Assembly (NCBI GenBank): GCA_050296515.1
Contig: JBNKRJ010000021.1
Location: 1 to 64,000, forward strand
DNA: 64,000 nt
Direction of reading: 5' to 3'
DNA from: NBLH01 sp050296515
Lineage (GTDB): Bacteria > Bacteroidota > Bacteroidia > Bacteroidales > NBLH01
Part shown: one piece after another, positions 26,461-35,020 of the stretch
How positions within the stretch are numbered: the first letter of the stretch is position 1
How the letters are laid out: each line of letters opens with the position of its first letter
The notes under the pieces: generated by a model
Told to the model about the DNA's origin: nothing
The model's input: the letters and a program-made list of their open reading frames with translations, nothing else
The model's database searches: none
Made by a program: the position numbers and the translations under genes

Positions 26461-27314
26461 TCAGTAGAAACCTTAATTTTGCTTTCACTTTTTTTATCCC
26501 AGAACAGGAATTCGCAATGAATAGGATTATTTATTCCACCCGGTGTAAAAACAACACTGGCAGTAACACGCTTTTTTAGCTCGGTGGCATCGTAGGCAAT
26601 ATCCTGTAATAAATTTCCTGTATCCAGAATGGTATTTCCCTTACTATCTTTGGCATTTATTGATATCCCAAGATAAGCTCGTCCATCCTCCTCGTAAAAT
26701 TTATCTATCCCTTCGCAAATCATATAAACTTTGTCTCCAACCTTCACGTTGTTATCAGTAATTGCATTTCCGCTGGTCTCCGAAAACAAGTAAATTTCAT
26801 CATAAATCATATTGGTACTTTCAACAGTTAGTTTTTCATTGGAGACCACATTAAATTTCATCTTGCTGTTAAATGTTCCGCTTCCTTTTTTATCCCAAAT
26901 ATTTATAAAAACAACGTACTCCATATTGGAGTGTACAGGATTAGCCACTACCAGGTTGGCATTTAAATCCAAAGGGTTTATATCCAACCCTCCAGGTTGA
27001 TCTTTAAACAAATCAAGCTCATGAAGAACAGTATCTTTTTCCATATTCACCACCACCATTTCCAATCCTGGAAAAACCAGGCTGCCTTCTTTGGTAAACC
27101 CTTTTAAATTTTTAAAGTTGAAGTAAAACTTTTCGCCATAAATAAACTCACTTTTTTTAATTTCACGTTGTCCGTCAGACAAATAGACCTTTTCGCACGA
27201 AATTCCGTCACCTTTTGATGTGAGACCTGTAATTAAATCCTTATTTACCGATTTATTAAAATCGCAGGAAAAGAAAGTAAACAATAAAGCAGTTAATAAA
27301 AGATAGTTTTTCAT
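26445..27314 (-). CDS. Lipoprotein with two Ig-like beta domains, unknown function
   Basis: A 289-residue lipoprotein with lipobox TFFSC at about 13-17. Two similar beta-rich domains of ~130 residues follow, each opening with a VYLSDGQREIKKSEF / IYLFSETSGNAITDNN segment, then a GEKFYFNFKNLKGF / GDKVYMICEGIDKF strand and ending in MEYVVFINIWDKKGSGTF / IHCEFLFWDKKSESKI. The internal repetition suggests duplication of one domain. I do not recognise the family. It is not in an operon. Confidence 0.78.
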   Translation of the reverse strand: MKNYLLLTALLFTFFSCDFNKSVNKDLITGLTSKGDGISCEKVYLSDGQREIKKSEFIYGEKFYFNFKNLKGFTKEGSLVFPGLEMVVVNMEKDTVLHELDLFKDQPGGLDINPLDLNANLVVANPVHSNMEYVVFINIWDKKGSGTFNSKMKFNVVSNEKLTVESTNMIYDEIYLFSETSGNAITDNNVKVGDKVYMICEGIDKFYEEDGRAYLGISINAKDSKGNTILDTGNLLQDIAYDATELKKRVTASVVFTPGGINNPIHCEFLFWDKKSESKIKVSTELYLE

Positions 27315-27538
27315 GGTTGTTGTGTTAAGGTTAACTTATTATTTTTTACTAAAGGTAATAAATAAACCAAACAATAAATCACTGAAAAAGAGAAAGAAGC
27401 CATCCCATTAACAACCTGTCAAAGTATCAAAGCACCAGGTCCTGGTTTCAAAGTTCCAATAACAAATGCCCAATTTCCTAATAACCAATCAATACCGTTT
27501 AGTAAATAAATAGCACTTTACTCTTTTTGTCAATAGTA

Positions 27539-27648
27539 CCTGGTGTCAGGTCAAGGCTAATTTGTCAGGTAACAACACCTGACAAGTGTACCAGCCAGGT
27601 GTTGTCAACTGGCTAATTACCAGCATATCATACTTGACTTGACACTAG
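27539..27648. repeat. Family E element, nearly standard copy
   Basis: 110 bp in the opposite orientation to the copy at 20994: left end GGTGTCAGGTCAAGGCTAAT, hairpin TGTCAGGTAACAACACCTGA, spacer AAGTGTACC, hairpin AGCCAGGTGTTGTCAACTGG, then ATATCATACTTGACTTGACA and CTAG. This copy and the one at 20994 define the element's two-hairpin form. Confidence 0.85.
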
Positions 27649-27679
27649 GCCAGTGACTAATTTCATAATGACCAATTTA

Positions 27680-27806
27680 CCAATGACAAACGCCCATTTC
27701 ACACCACCCTAAACCCATTAATAACCAAAACTTAAAAATATAACCACCTTAAATAACTTTATTTTTCACCAGGGTGAATTATAGTTAAAATCCTTTGCTT
27801 CTGATG
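27680..27806 (+). repeat. Direct repeat copy 1 upstream of the toxin-like gene
   Basis: About 127 bp that recur at 29672-29799 with roughly 90 % identity. Shared blocks include CATTTCACACCACCCTAAAC, CAAAACTTAAAAATATAACC, CTTAAATAACTTTATTTTTC and AGTTAAAATCCTTTG. The text TAACTTTA resembles a weak -7 box. The copy lies 266 bases before the ATG at 28073, whereas copy 2 lies only 57 bases before the ATG of the ATPase gene. Confidence 0.85.
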
Positions 27807-28072
27807 ATTCGAAGATTTATTTTTATATAAGATTTAATCACCTGCAATTAAAAAATCTCAACAAGTTGTACTGTTGAGATTAGAAATAATCACATTTTTT
27901 TTAATGGAGCATTGATTTACAAATGATATGCTCAACCCTAAATTCATAAAATTATTCACTCAACATTGAATAATGCTTTTGTTATACAAAAACCAAGTGG
28001 GCTGTCACTATAAAAACAGGGTGGATTTCTGAAAAACCATAAGAGTAGGAATAAATTTAAACCAAACAAAAA

Positions 28073-29479
28073 ATGAATTTTATTGAGAAAAAAAATGTAG
28101 CACAATACAAAGGTGCTGACTGGAGTAATTTTGTTCGCAAAGAGCCGAACTGTACTGTTGAAAAAGCAAAGGAAATTGCGGCTTCGGATCCGAACATTAC
28201 TTTCTTTTTTTATTGCCGGAGCAGTATGGTATTAGAAGGACATGTTTATGACAAATACGGAGCATTCTCGCCCGGGGATGCAGTATTCTTTAATGGCACC
28301 CAGTGGCTTGGAAGCGCACCGCAATGCGATGTTTATGAAAAGGATGCAAAACAAGAACCAAACCATGATGCAGATAACAGGATACTGGTGAATGCACTCA
28401 CTAATATGCTTGAGATATTGGGGGTAGTCCTTTCAGGGCAGTCGACCCTGATTACAAAAGTTACGCAAGCTGAAGCTGAAACAATGCTTAGGAATGCAAT
28501 TACGGTGTACCGCGAAAACAGTGAACTAAATAAACTTTCCATTGACAATGTAAACGCTGCAATAGATAGAGTTTATAATGACGTTTATAGTGATGTTAAA
28601 GGCTTTTTTGACGAAGAGATTGCTGAAGCTTCCTTAATGGCTGCATCACAGGCTGCAATGGCAGGTGGTTCTATTTTTTCATTCTTTCCGCTTGTATCGG
28701 TGATATTTGATGCAACAGCACTTGCTACCATGGCCACCGCTATGGGGCTACAAATTGATATTCAAAATAAAGGCGCAAAAGTTGTTGCGGAGGCCAACGG
28801 GCTAAAACAAAAAGTTGATGAGCAACCCGAATTAGCACCTGCAAAAAAATGGAACGATGCGAAAAATGCCGAATTATTAACTCTCGGGCAGCTTAATGCA
28901 GGAATGCAAAGTTACCGTGGCGATTCGAGCCTGTATGCACTTATCTTTGTGCTTGACCAAAAGACACCCGGGCTCAATGATGATCAACTATTTGCACAAC
29001 TCAAACAGTTATGTAAAGATGTGAATGATTTGGCAGCACAACTTCCTAATCTCGGGGATAAGCTTTACGATGTGGTATCAAAAGAAAATACAGATGAGAT
29101 TAAAGCCGCTGTTCAGGCCATGGCAAACGTAAGTACGAGCGTGGCACAGTTGGTTGGAGCCGTAGTTGGTACTGTAATAATGGCAGCTATTGTCGGATAC
29201 GGAATTAAGAAAAACTTCAGCTCAATCAAAACATCCTGGAATGCTTTAGAGACAGATCCGATACCAGAAGGTATGGAAACCCGCTGGACTAAAACACTTA
29301 CAAGGATGGAAAAATTCAGAGCCGGTATTGGTGCAATTGCAGGTGTATTTATGACTGCAATGGAGATATGGCAAGCCATCAGAACTGCTGAAGAAAAAGA
29401 TAAAGCACTCAAAACAATTTCTGATAACAGAGATGCAATTAAAGATTATTACAAATCAATACTATCGCATCAACATTAA
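28073..29479 (+). CDS. Putative alpha-helical pore-forming-toxin-like protein
   Basis: A 468-residue protein with no signal peptide. Residues 1-90 form a small domain I cannot name (TFFFYCRSSMVLEGHVYD, FSPGDAVFFNGTQWLGSAPQ). Residues 95-345 are long helices around a hydrophobic block (187-228, rich in Ala, Phe and Met), and two more hydrophobic segments lie at 360-378 (VGAVVGTVIMAAIVGYGI) and 418-436. Soluble helical bundles with a buried hydrophobic hairpin are the hallmark of alpha-pore-forming toxins such as the HBL/Nhe and XaxA groups. The match is of architecture only; I saw no family signature. Base composition is richer in GC than its flanks. It lies between two direct repeats. Confidence 0.7.
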   Translation: MNFIEKKNVAQYKGADWSNFVRKEPNCTVEKAKEIAASDPNITFFFYCRSSMVLEGHVYDKYGAFSPGDAVFFNGTQWLGSAPQCDVYEKDAKQEPNHDADNRILVNALTNMLEILGVVLSGQSTLITKVTQAEAETMLRNAITVYRENSELNKLSIDNVNAAIDRVYNDVYSDVKGFFDEEIAEASLMAASQAAMAGGSIFSFFPLVSVIFDATALATMATAMGLQIDIQNKGAKVVAEANGLKQKVDEQPELAPAKKWNDAKNAELLTLGQLNAGMQSYRGDSSLYALIFVLDQKTPGLNDDQLFAQLKQLCKDVNDLAAQLPNLGDKLYDVVSKENTDEIKAAVQAMANVSTSVAQLVGAVVGTVIMAAIVGYGIKKNFSSIKTSWNALETDPIPEGMETRWTKTLTRMEKFRAGIGAIAGVFMTAMEIWQAIRTAEEKDKALKTISDNRDAIKDYYKSILSHQH

Positions 29480-29671
29480 ACCTGCCTGTGTCAAAGAAGT
29501 TATTTCCCTAAAGAAGGAATGACTTCTTTGAATTCCTTAATATTCCATGTACAAATACTGCCATGTTTCAGGTTTATTTATCCTGGATCCAAAACCCAAA
29601 ATGTTCCAAGCACTAAGTTCTAATTTTGGTCGCTGAGCTTCGGTCACTGAGCCTGTCGAAGTGCCGAAACA

Positions 29672-29799
29672 CCAATGAAAAATGACCATTTCACACCACC
29701 CTAAACCTTATTAATAATCAAAACTTAAAAATATAACCCCCTTAAATAACTTTATTTTTCACTAGGGTGAATTTTAGTTAAAATCCTTTGGGGCTGATG
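29672..29799 (+). repeat. Direct repeat copy 2 upstream of the ATPase gene
   Basis: Second copy of the ~127-bp repeat at 27680, differing at about a dozen positions. It begins after a degenerate dispersed repeat (GGTCACTGAGCCTGTCGAAG at ~29642) and ends 57 bases before the ATG at 29856, so it contains or is the promoter region of that gene. The two copies bracket the toxin-like gene as direct repeats. The rest of 29480-29855 shows no gene. Confidence 0.85.
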
Positions 29800-29855
29800 T
29801 GGAGAAGGTATATTTTTATGGTAAATTTTAACTATCCATAATAAAAAATGAAAAA

Positions 29856-31133
29856 ATGAAACTCGATATAACTGATATAAATAAAGCATTTTCACCAACA
29901 CATGAAATTCATGAACCAAAAAAATTTATTGGCCGCTACGAAGAAATTGAATCTTGTATAACTGCATTGGCTACAGAAGGATCATTTATTGCAATTTTTG
30001 GTTTGAGAGGAATAGGAAAATCTTCTGTTGCAAATCAGGTAAAGTTAATTGCTGAAGGAAATAATGAATTACCAAAAATTTTGCAATTGCAATACCTCTT
30101 ACCAAGGAAAAACTTTGACTACATGGTACATCTCGTTCGGTGCGATGAGTTTGTAACAGATATTAAAGGCTTAATAAAAAGAATTTTATACGGTGATGAT
30201 CAGAACCCTTCTATTTTTTCTCATAATAAAAACGGAGATAAAAGAACTATTGCATTTAAGGAAAAAAATAAAATTCAAGGAGGATTAAACGTACCAATTG
30301 CAAAAATTGGTGGAGAGTTGGAAGAAGAGACGTCATACGAAAATATTTTGACAGATGATTTGATTCAAGAATTTAGGCAGGCATTATCCGTTACTCAAAA
30401 AGATAACCAAAACAAAACTGGACTATTGATCTTAATCGATGAATTTGATATAATTAATGATAAGAATGGTTTTGCATCATTAGTAAAAACATGCTCATCT
30501 AAATTTGTTAAGTTTGGAGTTGTTGGAATTGGCGACAGTATTGAAGATTTAATAGAAGACCATTCATCAATTGGCAGACAAATTAATAGTATATTGGTTA
30601 AACCAATGCCTACTAAAGAATTAATTCAGATAATAAAATCTGCTGAAGAATCAATAAAAAAAGAAATTAAATTTGAAAGTGCTGTAGTTGATGAAATCGT
30701 TAATGAGTCTGAAGGTTTTCCCTATTTTGTCCACTTGTTAGGAAAAGAATCTTTAATACAAGCATTTAAACGTCAAGAAAAAATAATTGATTTAGAACTT
30801 TATCATGAAGTTAAAAATAAATTAATAAGTGGAGAGTTTTCATTAACACAAGAATTCAGATATGTTCAGGCATGTAGAACCTCGCCAGAAAGAGAATTAC
30901 TTTTAAAACTATTTGCTGAATCCTCTGATAATATTATTTTAACAGAAGAAATATACGAACAGGCTAAGGGTTTTGGAATAGAGAAACCATCAATCTATAT
31001 GGATGAGTTGCGGGATACAAAAAACATTGCTCCCATTTTGATTATATCCCGAGATGGGCGACATGTGAGATTTTCTGACCCTATTTTAAAGATCTATGCA
31101 AAAAAAAGAAATTCAATTCATAATAAATATTAA
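29856..31133 (+). CDS. AAA/STAND-type ATPase with winged-helix-like C-terminus
   Basis: A 425-residue P-loop ATPase. FIGRYEEIESCITAL precedes Walker A GLRGIGKSS (G49-S57, K55); Walker B is LLILIDEFD with D195-E196; sensor-1-like text is VVGIGDS. A helical lid with FPYFVHLLGKESLIQAF follows, and residues about 335-425 look like a winged helix (REFRYVQACR-like text, then SIYMDELRDTKNIAPILI). The layout resembles Orc1/Cdc6-like and STAND NTPases, many of which act in bacterial defence or signalling. No effector domain is fused. The neighbouring toxin-like gene shares its upstream leader. Confidence 0.82.
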   Translation: MKLDITDINKAFSPTHEIHEPKKFIGRYEEIESCITALATEGSFIAIFGLRGIGKSSVANQVKLIAEGNNELPKILQLQYLLPRKNFDYMVHLVRCDEFVTDIKGLIKRILYGDDQNPSIFSHNKNGDKRTIAFKEKNKIQGGLNVPIAKIGGELEEETSYENILTDDLIQEFRQALSVTQKDNQNKTGLLILIDEFDIINDKNGFASLVKTCSSKFVKFGVVGIGDSIEDLIEDHSSIGRQINSILVKPMPTKELIQIIKSAEESIKKEIKFESAVVDEIVNESEGFPYFVHLLGKESLIQAFKRQEKIIDLELYHEVKNKLISGEFSLTQEFRYVQACRTSPERELLLKLFAESSDNIILTEEIYEQAKGFGIEKPSIYMDELRDTKNIAPILIISRDGRHVRFSDPILKIYAKKRNSIHNKY

Positions 31134-31360
31134 ACCCCATCTAGCTTAAGTATGCAATGCGTTTGACATAGTTCAAGTCTGAGCAAAGCGGAGACTTGGA
31201 CTAAAAATATTAGAAGTTTATTTAACTTCGAACTATGCGAAGCATAAATATTTCAGAACAAGTTTAGCAAGTCAAAGACTTGAATTGATTTGGCGTCCAA
31301 GTCCCTTTTGTACTCAAATTTGAACGATGCAGCAGTGATGAAAACCTGAAACAATTAGCA
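31134..31360. other. Intergenic region with decayed repeats
   Basis: No gene is seen. Text such as AAGTCTGAGCAAAGCGGAGA, AAGTTTATTTAACTT and TTTAGCAAGTCAAAGACTTG recurs in altered form at about 35230-35330, so this is another dispersed intergenic family. It runs directly into the periodic array at 31361. Confidence 0.5.
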
Positions 31361-31840
31361 TTGCTTCAGCTCAAATTTCAGAAAAATCTCTGCCTTTTCG
31401 AAAATTTACCAGTAACAACTTACAAACCTGCATCAGGTTTACTAAAATTACCTGTCAGTTATTTGCAAAAGGCTTTCATTTTTAACATCTGTACCCAGCA
31501 AAAATACAAACAGCTCTTATTTTAGTCCTTTGTAGGCTCCAAAAACACAAAAATGTTTGGTGTTTGGGTTTTTTACAGGGTAATTTATTCAAAAGGCCTT
31601 TATTTCGGGAAATTATAGCCTGCAAAAAACCAAAAGCGTTTCATTTTGAAACTTTGTAGGCTACAAAAACACAAACACGTTTCATTTTGCTACTTTGTAG
31701 GCTACAAAATAACAAAAGTGTCACTCCTTTCATGTTTTTACCCCTCAAAACTGTTAAAAAACATCCATTCTAAACTTTTGCAGGCTTTAAACTTACAAAA
31801 GGACTTCGTGTTTGTTCATTTACCATAGTCAAAGTACAGA
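31361..31840. repeat. Degenerate tandem array with a 41-42-bp period
   Basis: About twelve units begin near 31361, 31406, 31449, 31488, 31529, 31571, 31613, 31653, 31694, 31735, 31776 and 31818. The best units (31653 and 31694) start with the palindrome TTTGTAGGCTACAAA, continue AACACAAACACG and end TTTCATTTTG. Others are worn but keep a TTTGTAGGCT-like head, an ACAAAA middle and a TTTCATTTT tail at the same spacing. The period is not a multiple of three, and stops occur in most frames, so this is not a coding repeat. It is not a CRISPR: there are no invariant repeats with unique spacers. Confidence 0.75.
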
Positions 31841-32006
31841 GAGTGTATAACGTTAAATATTTTGCATCGGTAAAATTTACAAGAATGCTTTTATTTAAGG
31901 TTTTTTAAGACATATTTTAAATTTTTCACTATCAACATATATACATTAGCAGTATATATACGTTAGGTATGTGATAAATTAAATTTTAACTAATAACAAA
32001 TGCGTT

Positions 32007-32780
32007 ATGATTAAAAGAATTGCATTTTCAAGGCTTACTCACAATGAGTTGCTAACCCTTAGTTCGAGAATTATTGCAGCCATAGAGGCAGTGGCAAGTG
32101 TTAACACAGGAATACTGGCTACCATTCTGGGCTTGTTAAAAACAGCGTATAATAAGTTTTTACCGCTGGTTAACCGAAATCGAAAAAGTTCGTACCGGGA
32201 ATTGTTAAAGGAAAAGGACACCAATCGCGATGACGCTTTTCGTGCCCTGCGCGATGTTACCCTGGGTTATAGTCGTCGCCTGAATGATACTTTTCGTATA
32301 TCGGCAAGGAGGTTACTCGAAATTTTCACACGCAATGGCTGGACCATCTACCTGGATGGCTACCAGGAAGAATCGGCTGAATTAAATCAGTTGATTTCGG
32401 AACTGGAAGGCAAAGAGGCTGCCGATGCCATTAACACGCTTCAACTTGCTGATATGTTTAACGAACTAAAAACGGCACAAAAAGAGTTCGAGGAAACTTT
32501 TCAGAACAAGGCCAGTGATGTATCGAAAGAAGAATATGCGGTAATGAGTGAAATAAGGCAGGAAGTAATCGAAAACCTTTCGGGTTTATTGGAAAGAATT
32601 GATTCTGATGCAAAATACGCGCCTAATGCAGACGAATACACCACCTTGATTGCTACTTTAAACAACATTATTACCGAAACAGGTACCGTGTTAAAAGCAC
32701 GCATTACACGTGGCAATAATCACGATACACTTCCGGAAAGTGAGCAACCGGCTGAACTTGAGGAACAGGAAAATGAATAA
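32007..32780 (+). CDS. DUF6261-like helical protein
   Basis: A 257-residue, mostly helical cytosolic protein that I would place in the DUF6261 family of Bacteroidota (moderate confidence). It opens MIKRIAFSRLTHNELLTLSS, has a hydrophobic ASVNTGILATILGLLKTAY segment, a conserved TNRDDAFRALRDVTLGYSRR stretch, NGWTIYLDGYQEESAELNQL and an acidic, Glu-rich tail. The function is unknown. It is preceded by the 41-bp periodic array and closed by a strong terminator. Its GC content is higher than that of the array. Confidence 0.75.
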   Translation: MIKRIAFSRLTHNELLTLSSRIIAAIEAVASVNTGILATILGLLKTAYNKFLPLVNRNRKSSYRELLKEKDTNRDDAFRALRDVTLGYSRRLNDTFRISARRLLEIFTRNGWTIYLDGYQEESAELNQLISELEGKEAADAINTLQLADMFNELKTAQKEFEETFQNKASDVSKEEYAVMSEIRQEVIENLSGLLERIDSDAKYAPNADEYTTLIATLNNIITETGTVLKARITRGNNHDTLPESEQPAELEEQENE

Positions 32781-32789
32781 AGGTTAAGA

Positions 32790-32813
32790 ACGGGGCTTCG
32801 GCTCCGTTTTTTT
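32790..32813 (+). terminator. Rho-independent terminator
   Basis: ACGGGGC-TTCG-GCTCCGT followed by a run of seven T, ten bases after the stop at 32780. The UUCG tetraloop and U tract make this one of the clearest intrinsic terminators in the window. Confidence 0.9.
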
Positions 32814-32855
32814 GATAAAAGAATAAATGATAATTTTAGGGAGAATGAAGGCAAA

Positions 32856-32880
32856 CCACGCGATGAAATTGCGCGGCAGC
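32856..32880. repeat. REP hairpin beside the RAYT gene
   Basis: CCACGCGATGAAATTGCGCGG with a following CAGC, a stem of eight base pairs, 49 bases before the tyrosine transposase start. It matches the REP arms in the composite repeats at 35572 and 36509 and the single hairpin at 2853. REPs flanking a RAYT gene are the expected arrangement. Confidence 0.85.
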
Positions 32881-32928
32881 AAAACATGTCTAAAAGGCCC
32901 AAACTAAAAATACAAACCATATATCACC

Positions 32929-33582
32929 ATGCCTAAACCAGAAAAATTCAAAAATAAATATCGCAACGATCCCAGCCGCTGGCAATTTTGGGATTATTCA
33001 GCCCCGGGCAGCTATTTTATAACCATCTGTATTCAAAACAGGGAATGTTTATTGGGTACAATTGTTAATGGCAAAATGCATTATTCCAAATATGGGGAAA
33101 TTGTAAAAAATGAATTTCTAAAAATACCTGAATATCATCAACGAATAATGCCAGATGCATGGATTGTAATGCCCAACCATATTCATTGCATTATTACGTT
33201 GGGTAATGATGATTTTAATAATGGGGTGTCGGTGGTTAATGCGGCGTCTGTAGGGGAAATTCATGAATTTCCCCTACAACGGATTCATGAATTTTCCCTA
33301 CAGATACCATCAACATGCATGCAACAACAACAATCCCCAACCATCAACGACATTAAACAATATCGCAAACAACGCCGAAAAATGATAATTCCTAAAATAA
33401 TCGGTAAATTCAAAATGCAAACGTCCAAACAAATAAATCTAATCCGCAACACACCTGGTCAAAAAAACTGGCAATCTGATTATCATGATCATGTAATTCG
33501 TGATAACGATTCGTACCAACACATTAAAACCTATATTCAAACCAATCCGCAAAATTGGAATGGGGATAAATTCAATTTGTGA
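32929..33582 (+). CDS. REP-associated tyrosine transposase (RAYT, Y1_Tnp family)
   Basis: A 217-residue single-strand-DNA transposase of the IS200/IS605-related REP group. The opening WDYSAPGSYFITICIQNREC and the HUH motif MPNHIHCIITL (H84, H86) are clear; the catalytic tyrosine is probably Y185 in WQSDYHDHVIRD, followed by the usual YIQTNPQNW tail. Such proteins cut and move REP hairpins and are usually single-copy domesticated genes. Between the HUH part and the tyrosine, residues about 108-128 are encoded by a DNA palindrome inserted in frame (33249-33303). Confidence 0.92.
   Translation: MPKPEKFKNKYRNDPSRWQFWDYSAPGSYFITICIQNRECLLGTIVNGKMHYSKYGEIVKNEFLKIPEYHQRIMPDAWIVMPNHIHCIITLGNDDFNNGVSVVNAASVGEIHEFPLQRIHEFSLQIPSTCMQQQQSPTINDIKQYRKQRRKMIIPKIIGKFKMQTSKQINLIRNTPGQKNWQSDYHDHVIRDNDSYQHIKTYIQTNPQNWNGDKFNL
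33249..33303. repeat. Perfect 30-bp palindrome inside the RAYT gene
   Basis: TGTAGGGGAAATTCA followed by its exact complement TGAATTTCCCCTACA, then a degraded half-copy GGATTCATGAATTTTCCCTA ending at 33303. It encodes the repeated peptide IHEFPLQ / IHEFSLQ in a loop of the transposase. It looks like a small mobile palindrome that landed in frame. Confidence 0.8.
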
Positions 33583-33829
33583 TTATAAGAAACAATTCTA
33601 TTTCCCCTTTATGCCTCAAGTATGCATAGAGGCTACCATGATTCAGGTTAATTTAACCTGAACCTACAGTGTTGGATTTTTTCAATAAAAGTCAATTATC
33701 CTGATTCTATTACCTAAATCCATATCGTTTAAAATCCAAAATCATACCCCGTTTTGCGTTTATACAGAATATTTAGCTAACGGGGTAACGAAAAGAGATT
33801 AATTGTTTATACCTTTATTTAAGCCTGTT

Positions 33830-35020
33830 TTAATCCTTTACACATCGTACAGAAAACCCACAATCCTTTGTGTGTAGGCTGTTTCCAATTCTCGTACTGT
33901 TATAATCAATTGATCTGCGATGAACGTATGTAGCATCTAATTCTGTTGCAGTCCACCAAAAATCAATGTATTTTAAACTGGTAAAATAACCGCTGTATAA
34001 TCGCCATCCGGCAGGGAGCCCTGTAAATCCACTACTGTTAGTAGCCCCTGTATTTGGCGACAACCAATGTTCAGTGCCAACTTCTTTCATCTCTCCACCA
34101 GCAATGTCAAAGCCACCCAGGTAATCACCAAGTTCCTGCCATTCATCAACACTTGGCAGGTGCCACCCGGTAGGACAAATTCCCTGTACACCACTCGGAT
34201 TTGAAGCACTGCTTGCTTCGCCGTTCATTGCTGCAGGCCAGGTATAAAGTGCTCCGTATGTGTCAAAATTTGATAAATCATTATTGTAATAACAATAAGC
34301 CTTATCTTCATAGGCAAGTGCAGCCCAGTCAGCGATGCTTTCAACCATTTGGATAGGAGTTCCGTTAGAAAAATGGGTTGTTTTTAAGTTTTCTGCCATC
34401 CATACCTGGTTTCCAATCTTAACTGTTTTATACACATTTCCGTCATAATCGGTAATTGTCTTAGAATTTGGAATCCCTTTTATTGTTAACTCGCAAAAAC
34501 TATTCAGCTCACCTTCAATAAATACCATAATTTGTGAATTTTGGTTTAGCTGGATTTCTTGTCTTGAACTTTCAATTGCTTGTGTAAACCCCCTGGGACT
34601 AATAATCACATTCCCATCAATTATAACTTTTGCACCGTTCACTCTTGTTCCAAAATCATCAGAACCATTTTTCAGGTATAAAACAAAAGGTTCTTCAAAT
34701 TGATTAAACACTTTATTATCAATTTGAAAAGTGTAAAAGTTTGAATTTCCATTTTCAATTACCAGCTTTTCCGGTCCCAATAATATTTTGGCATTTAGTT
34801 CAAAATTTTCATAAAACTCATCTGATCTGCCATCATCGTTTTTTAACAAGGAACCATCTTTAATGTCATTGGTAGTCAATTCATTCTCAAATTGTTCAGA
34901 ACGTTCGCAAGAGTTAAAGATTAATAATGCAAAGAGACCCAATAATGGTAAATAGCCAAATAGCTTTAATTGGCTCACCTTTAAGTAAAGGAGGATTGTT
35001 TTTAGTAATTTTTTTTTCAT
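33830..35020 (-). CDS. Lipoprotein with FISUMP domain
   Basis: A 396-residue exported lipoprotein with lipobox LIFNSC near residue 38 after a long basic n-region. Residues about 60-170 are a beta domain (LLGPEKLVIENGNSNFYTF and PFVLYLKNGSDDFGTRVNGA). From about 175 a Fibrobacter succinogenes major paralogous (FISUMP) domain follows: DYDGNVYKTVKIGNQVWMAE, NLKTTHFSNGTPI, KAYCYYNNDLSN, GALYTWPAAMNG, GVQGICPTGWHLPSVDEW and the final GFSVRCVKD. FISUMP is a C-type-lectin-like surface module. The ligand is unknown. Confidence 0.9.
   Translation of the reverse strand: MKKKLLKTILLYLKVSQLKLFGYLPLLGLFALLIFNSCERSEQFENELTTNDIKDGSLLKNDDGRSDEFYENFELNAKILLGPEKLVIENGNSNFYTFQIDNKVFNQFEEPFVLYLKNGSDDFGTRVNGAKVIIDGNVIISPRGFTQAIESSRQEIQLNQNSQIMVFIEGELNSFCELTIKGIPNSKTITDYDGNVYKTVKIGNQVWMAENLKTTHFSNGTPIQMVESIADWAALAYEDKAYCYYNNDLSNFDTYGALYTWPAAMNGEASSASNPSGVQGICPTGWHLPSVDEWQELGDYLGGFDIAGGEMKEVGTEHWLSPNTGATNSSGFTGLPAGWRLYSGYFTSLKYIDFWWTATELDATYVHRRSIDYNSTRIGNSLHTKDCGFSVRCVKD

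Larger units (their letters stand above)
27315..28072. other. Gene-free region with two repeat types
   Basis: No coding region is visible. The region holds a family E element (27539-27648) and copy 1 of a ~127-bp direct repeat (27680-27806), both listed separately. The remaining ~265 bases before the gene at 28073 are AT-rich and contain TTGAGATT..AATCTCAA (TCTCAACAAGTTGTACTGTTGAGA, shown in parts) as a small inverted pair near 27857-27882. Confidence 0.6.

Noticed and set aside
28073..31133. Named anti-phage system
   Set aside because: Neither protein matches a defence family I can name; similarity to toxins and STAND ATPases is architectural only.
31646..31828. Short plus-strand open frame (60 codons)
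   Set aside because: It lies wholly within the 41-42-bp repeats and has no start context or protein-like composition.
31361..31840. Possible CRISPR array or integron attC tract
   Set aside because: The units diverge throughout with no invariant repeat separated by unique spacers, no cas or integrase gene is nearby, and no attC core sites were seen.
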